From Caulobacter sp. (GTDB taxonomy: Bacteria > Pseudomonadota > Alphaproteobacteria > Caulobacterales > Caulobacteraceae), in assembly GCA_014378155.1 (NCBI GenBank), contig JACMOF010000432.1, positions 1-14,720 on the forward strand: DNA of 14,720 bases, given 5' to 3'. The notes below the pieces were generated by a model that did no database searches, had not been told where the DNA came from, and saw only the letters and a list, made by a program, of their open reading frames with translations. Positions 13,918 through 14,720 of this stretch are shown piece by piece (within the stretch, counting starts at the first letter, position 1; each line of letters opens with the position of its first letter). The translations under genes and the position numbers were made by a program.

Positions 13918-14310
13918 TCAGGCGTTCTGGAGGTGGGGCGGACCTTGTCCGGGCGGACGCGGCGGGGCGCGGGCCGGGGCCAGGCCGCGACGGGCCAAGG
14001 GCGGGGCGATCTCGACGCGAGCGGCGTAACGCACAGGCAGGGAGACCTGGGCGTCGGGCGTGATCGTGGTCGCCAGGCTGGCCACCACGCACTGGGCGCA
14101 GGGCAGGCCGGCGAAGCCTTTGTGCGCTGGCTTGGTGTCGTCGAGGATGACCGTCTGGGCGCCCTGGGCGGTGCAGATCACCACCGATTGGCCAGAACGC
14201 GCCTCATAGGCCATGGCCGCAGCCGGGACGAGCGCCTGGACGAGCAGGGCCAGCATCGCCAGCAGGGCGATGGACCAGGTCGACCGGGACTGTCCGCGAC
14301 GGGGGCTCAT
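13918..14310 (-). CDS. DUF2946 family protein, first gene of the copper operon
   Basis: 130-residue protein. A hydrophobic segment at about 12-33 is either a signal peptide (cleavage near AMA) or an anchor. It is followed by ICTAQGAQTV near 45-54 and GLPCAQCVVAS near 68-78, so Cys46, Cys71 and Cys74 with His63 are potential metal ligands. This layout (short, hydrophobic start, Cys motif, CxxC) is that of DUF2946, which is commonly found beside TonB receptors and copper genes; its biochemical role is unknown. The tail after residue 100 is Pro/Arg-rich and poorly conserved. The ATG has no clear Shine-Dalgarno sequence, and a short leader is possible because the probable promoter/operator lies only 32 bases upstream. 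Confidence 0.78.
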   Translation of the reverse strand: MSPRRGQSRSTWSIALLAMLALLVQALVPAAAMAYEARSGQSVVICTAQGAQTVILDDTKPAHKGFAGLPCAQCVVASLATTITPDAQVSLPVRYAARVEIAPPLARRGLAPARAPPRPPGQGPPHLQNA

Positions 14311-14342
14311 GATAGGGCGTGGGTAGTCCTGGACGGGCGGCG

Positions 14343-14370
14343 GGTCAATGTTCTCCCTCCATCATTGACC
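14343..14370. promoter_or_regulatory. Operator-like inverted repeat upstream of the copper operon
   Basis: GGTCAATG (14343-14350) and CATTGACC (14363-14370) are perfect inverted copies with a 12-base spacer, so half-site centres are 20 bases apart, two helical turns, as expected for a dimeric repressor or activator. The site ends 32 bases before the DUF2946 ATG and includes a TTGACC on the minus strand that could serve as a -35. The bound protein is unknown; a copper-sensing regulator is the natural guess. The surrounding 14311-14525 holds no gene I can support. Confidence 0.55.
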
Positions 14371-14525
14371 TGGCATCCTTGACGCCTGCTGATCGAGGCG
14401 CTGGAGGCGGCGGGGTGGCGTTGATCCCGGCGGACGAAACCGGATTGGGCGTGCTTTCAAAATTGGCCAGTTGGCCGTCGCCCCAACACGCTTGCGATAT
14501 CGCGGGCGACATCCATAATTGTCTC

Positions 14526-14720
14526 ATGCGCTTGGTGCTCGGCACGGCGACAATGGCGACAATGGTGGCGGCGATCCGCAGTCATGCGGGTGGGTCCAAT
14601 CGGCTGCTGCTAGCGGGGCTAGAGCAACGTCTAACCTTGTTGGTTTCGACGCCTTTGTTGATCGAGTACGAAGCCGTGATGACGCGCGATGAACATCTCG
14701 CGGTGTCCGGCCTTTCTGTC
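14526..14720 (+). pseudogene. PIN-domain toxin (PIN-family TA component), 5' part, probably inactivated
   Basis: 65 codons open to the window edge. The product starts MRLVLGTAT, continues with MVAAIRSHAGGSNRLLL, and later has RLTLLVSTPLLIEYEAVMTR, closely following the PIN-family toxin pattern MRLVLDTNVMVAALRS...LLLS.PLLLEYEAVLTR. PIN toxins are Mg-dependent RNases whose first catalytic Asp lies in the DTN motif; here that position reads GTA, so the Asp and the Asn are lost. A tandem GGCGACAAT duplication at 14546-14563 adds three residues right after it. The downstream EYE glutamates remain. No antitoxin gene is recognisable in the 200 bases upstream, where one would be expected. Divergent from the copper operon. 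The rest of the gene lies outside the window, so decay is inferred from the active site only. Confidence 0.7.
14546..14563 (+). repeat. 9-base tandem duplication in the PIN gene
   Basis: Two exact copies of GGCGACAAT follow each other directly. Removing one copy restores an uninterrupted alignment to the PIN N-terminus (VLGTATMVAAIRS against VLDTNVMVAALRS), so the second copy looks like a recent in-frame slippage event. Confidence 0.75.

Noticed and set aside
13847..14092. 82-codon N-terminal extension of the copper-operon receptor
   Set aside because: The extension would overlap the DUF2946 gene and put an Arg/Pro-rich stretch before an otherwise clean signal peptide starting at the ATG at 13846.
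14345..14545. 66-codon minus-strand frame upstream of DUF2946
   Set aside because: It overlaps the operator-like repeat and the PIN gene start, has no family resemblance and no ribosome-binding site I can see.
1..14720. CRISPR array, tRNA or rRNA gene, or insertion sequence
   Set aside because: I saw no regularly spaced repeats, no tRNA cloverleaf signature, no rRNA sequence and no transposase in any frame.

Overview
The window reads as a GC-rich alphaproteobacterial chromosome segment, most likely Caulobacter or another Caulobacteraceae. The evidence is an alphaproteobacterial-type HisRS in a hisS-hisZ-hisG operon, signal-peptide-bearing TonB-dependent receptors, a CtrA-type box carrying a CcrM GANTC site, and very high GC in the core genes (47 of 60 bases in one hisZ line). 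This is inference from gene content, not a database match.

Left part (1-4099): no clear gene in 1-332, then a two-gene minus-strand module, an AAA+ ATPase followed by a subtilisin-like S8 protease with all catalytic residues visible. This pairing matches IetA/IetS, known as a toxin-antitoxin-like stabiliser of the Agrobacterium plasmid pTiC58 and as a phage-defence system. Its base composition is lower in GC than the neighbours, consistent with horizontal gain. An 8-bp perfect hairpin sits in the 41-base gap between the two genes, against the protease ribosome-binding site.

Middle (4100-10271): a minus-strand TonB-dependent receptor of unknown substrate, a 505-base divergent regulatory region, then the plus-strand operon hisS-hisZ-hisG. 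HisZ and HisG together make the first enzyme of histidine biosynthesis; HisS charges tRNA-His. The divergent region holds a CtrA/CcrM/DnaA-like site cluster, a His-rich 26-codon leader ORF just behind a GCTACAAG -10-like box, an intergenic palindromic element and two more hairpins.

Right part (10272-14720): a 437-base convergent gap with two terminator-like stems, a REP-like inverted pair and a possible small RNA. Then comes a minus-strand copper operon transcribed in the order DUF2946 protein, TonB-dependent receptor, YcnI-like DUF1775 protein, PCuAC copper chaperone. The products would carry copper across the outer membrane and hand it over in the periplasm. A perfect 8-12-8 inverted repeat lies just upstream as a likely operator. 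At the right edge, divergent from it, is the start of a PIN-family toxin gene whose active-site Asp is replaced and which carries a 9-bp tandem duplication, so it looks decayed.
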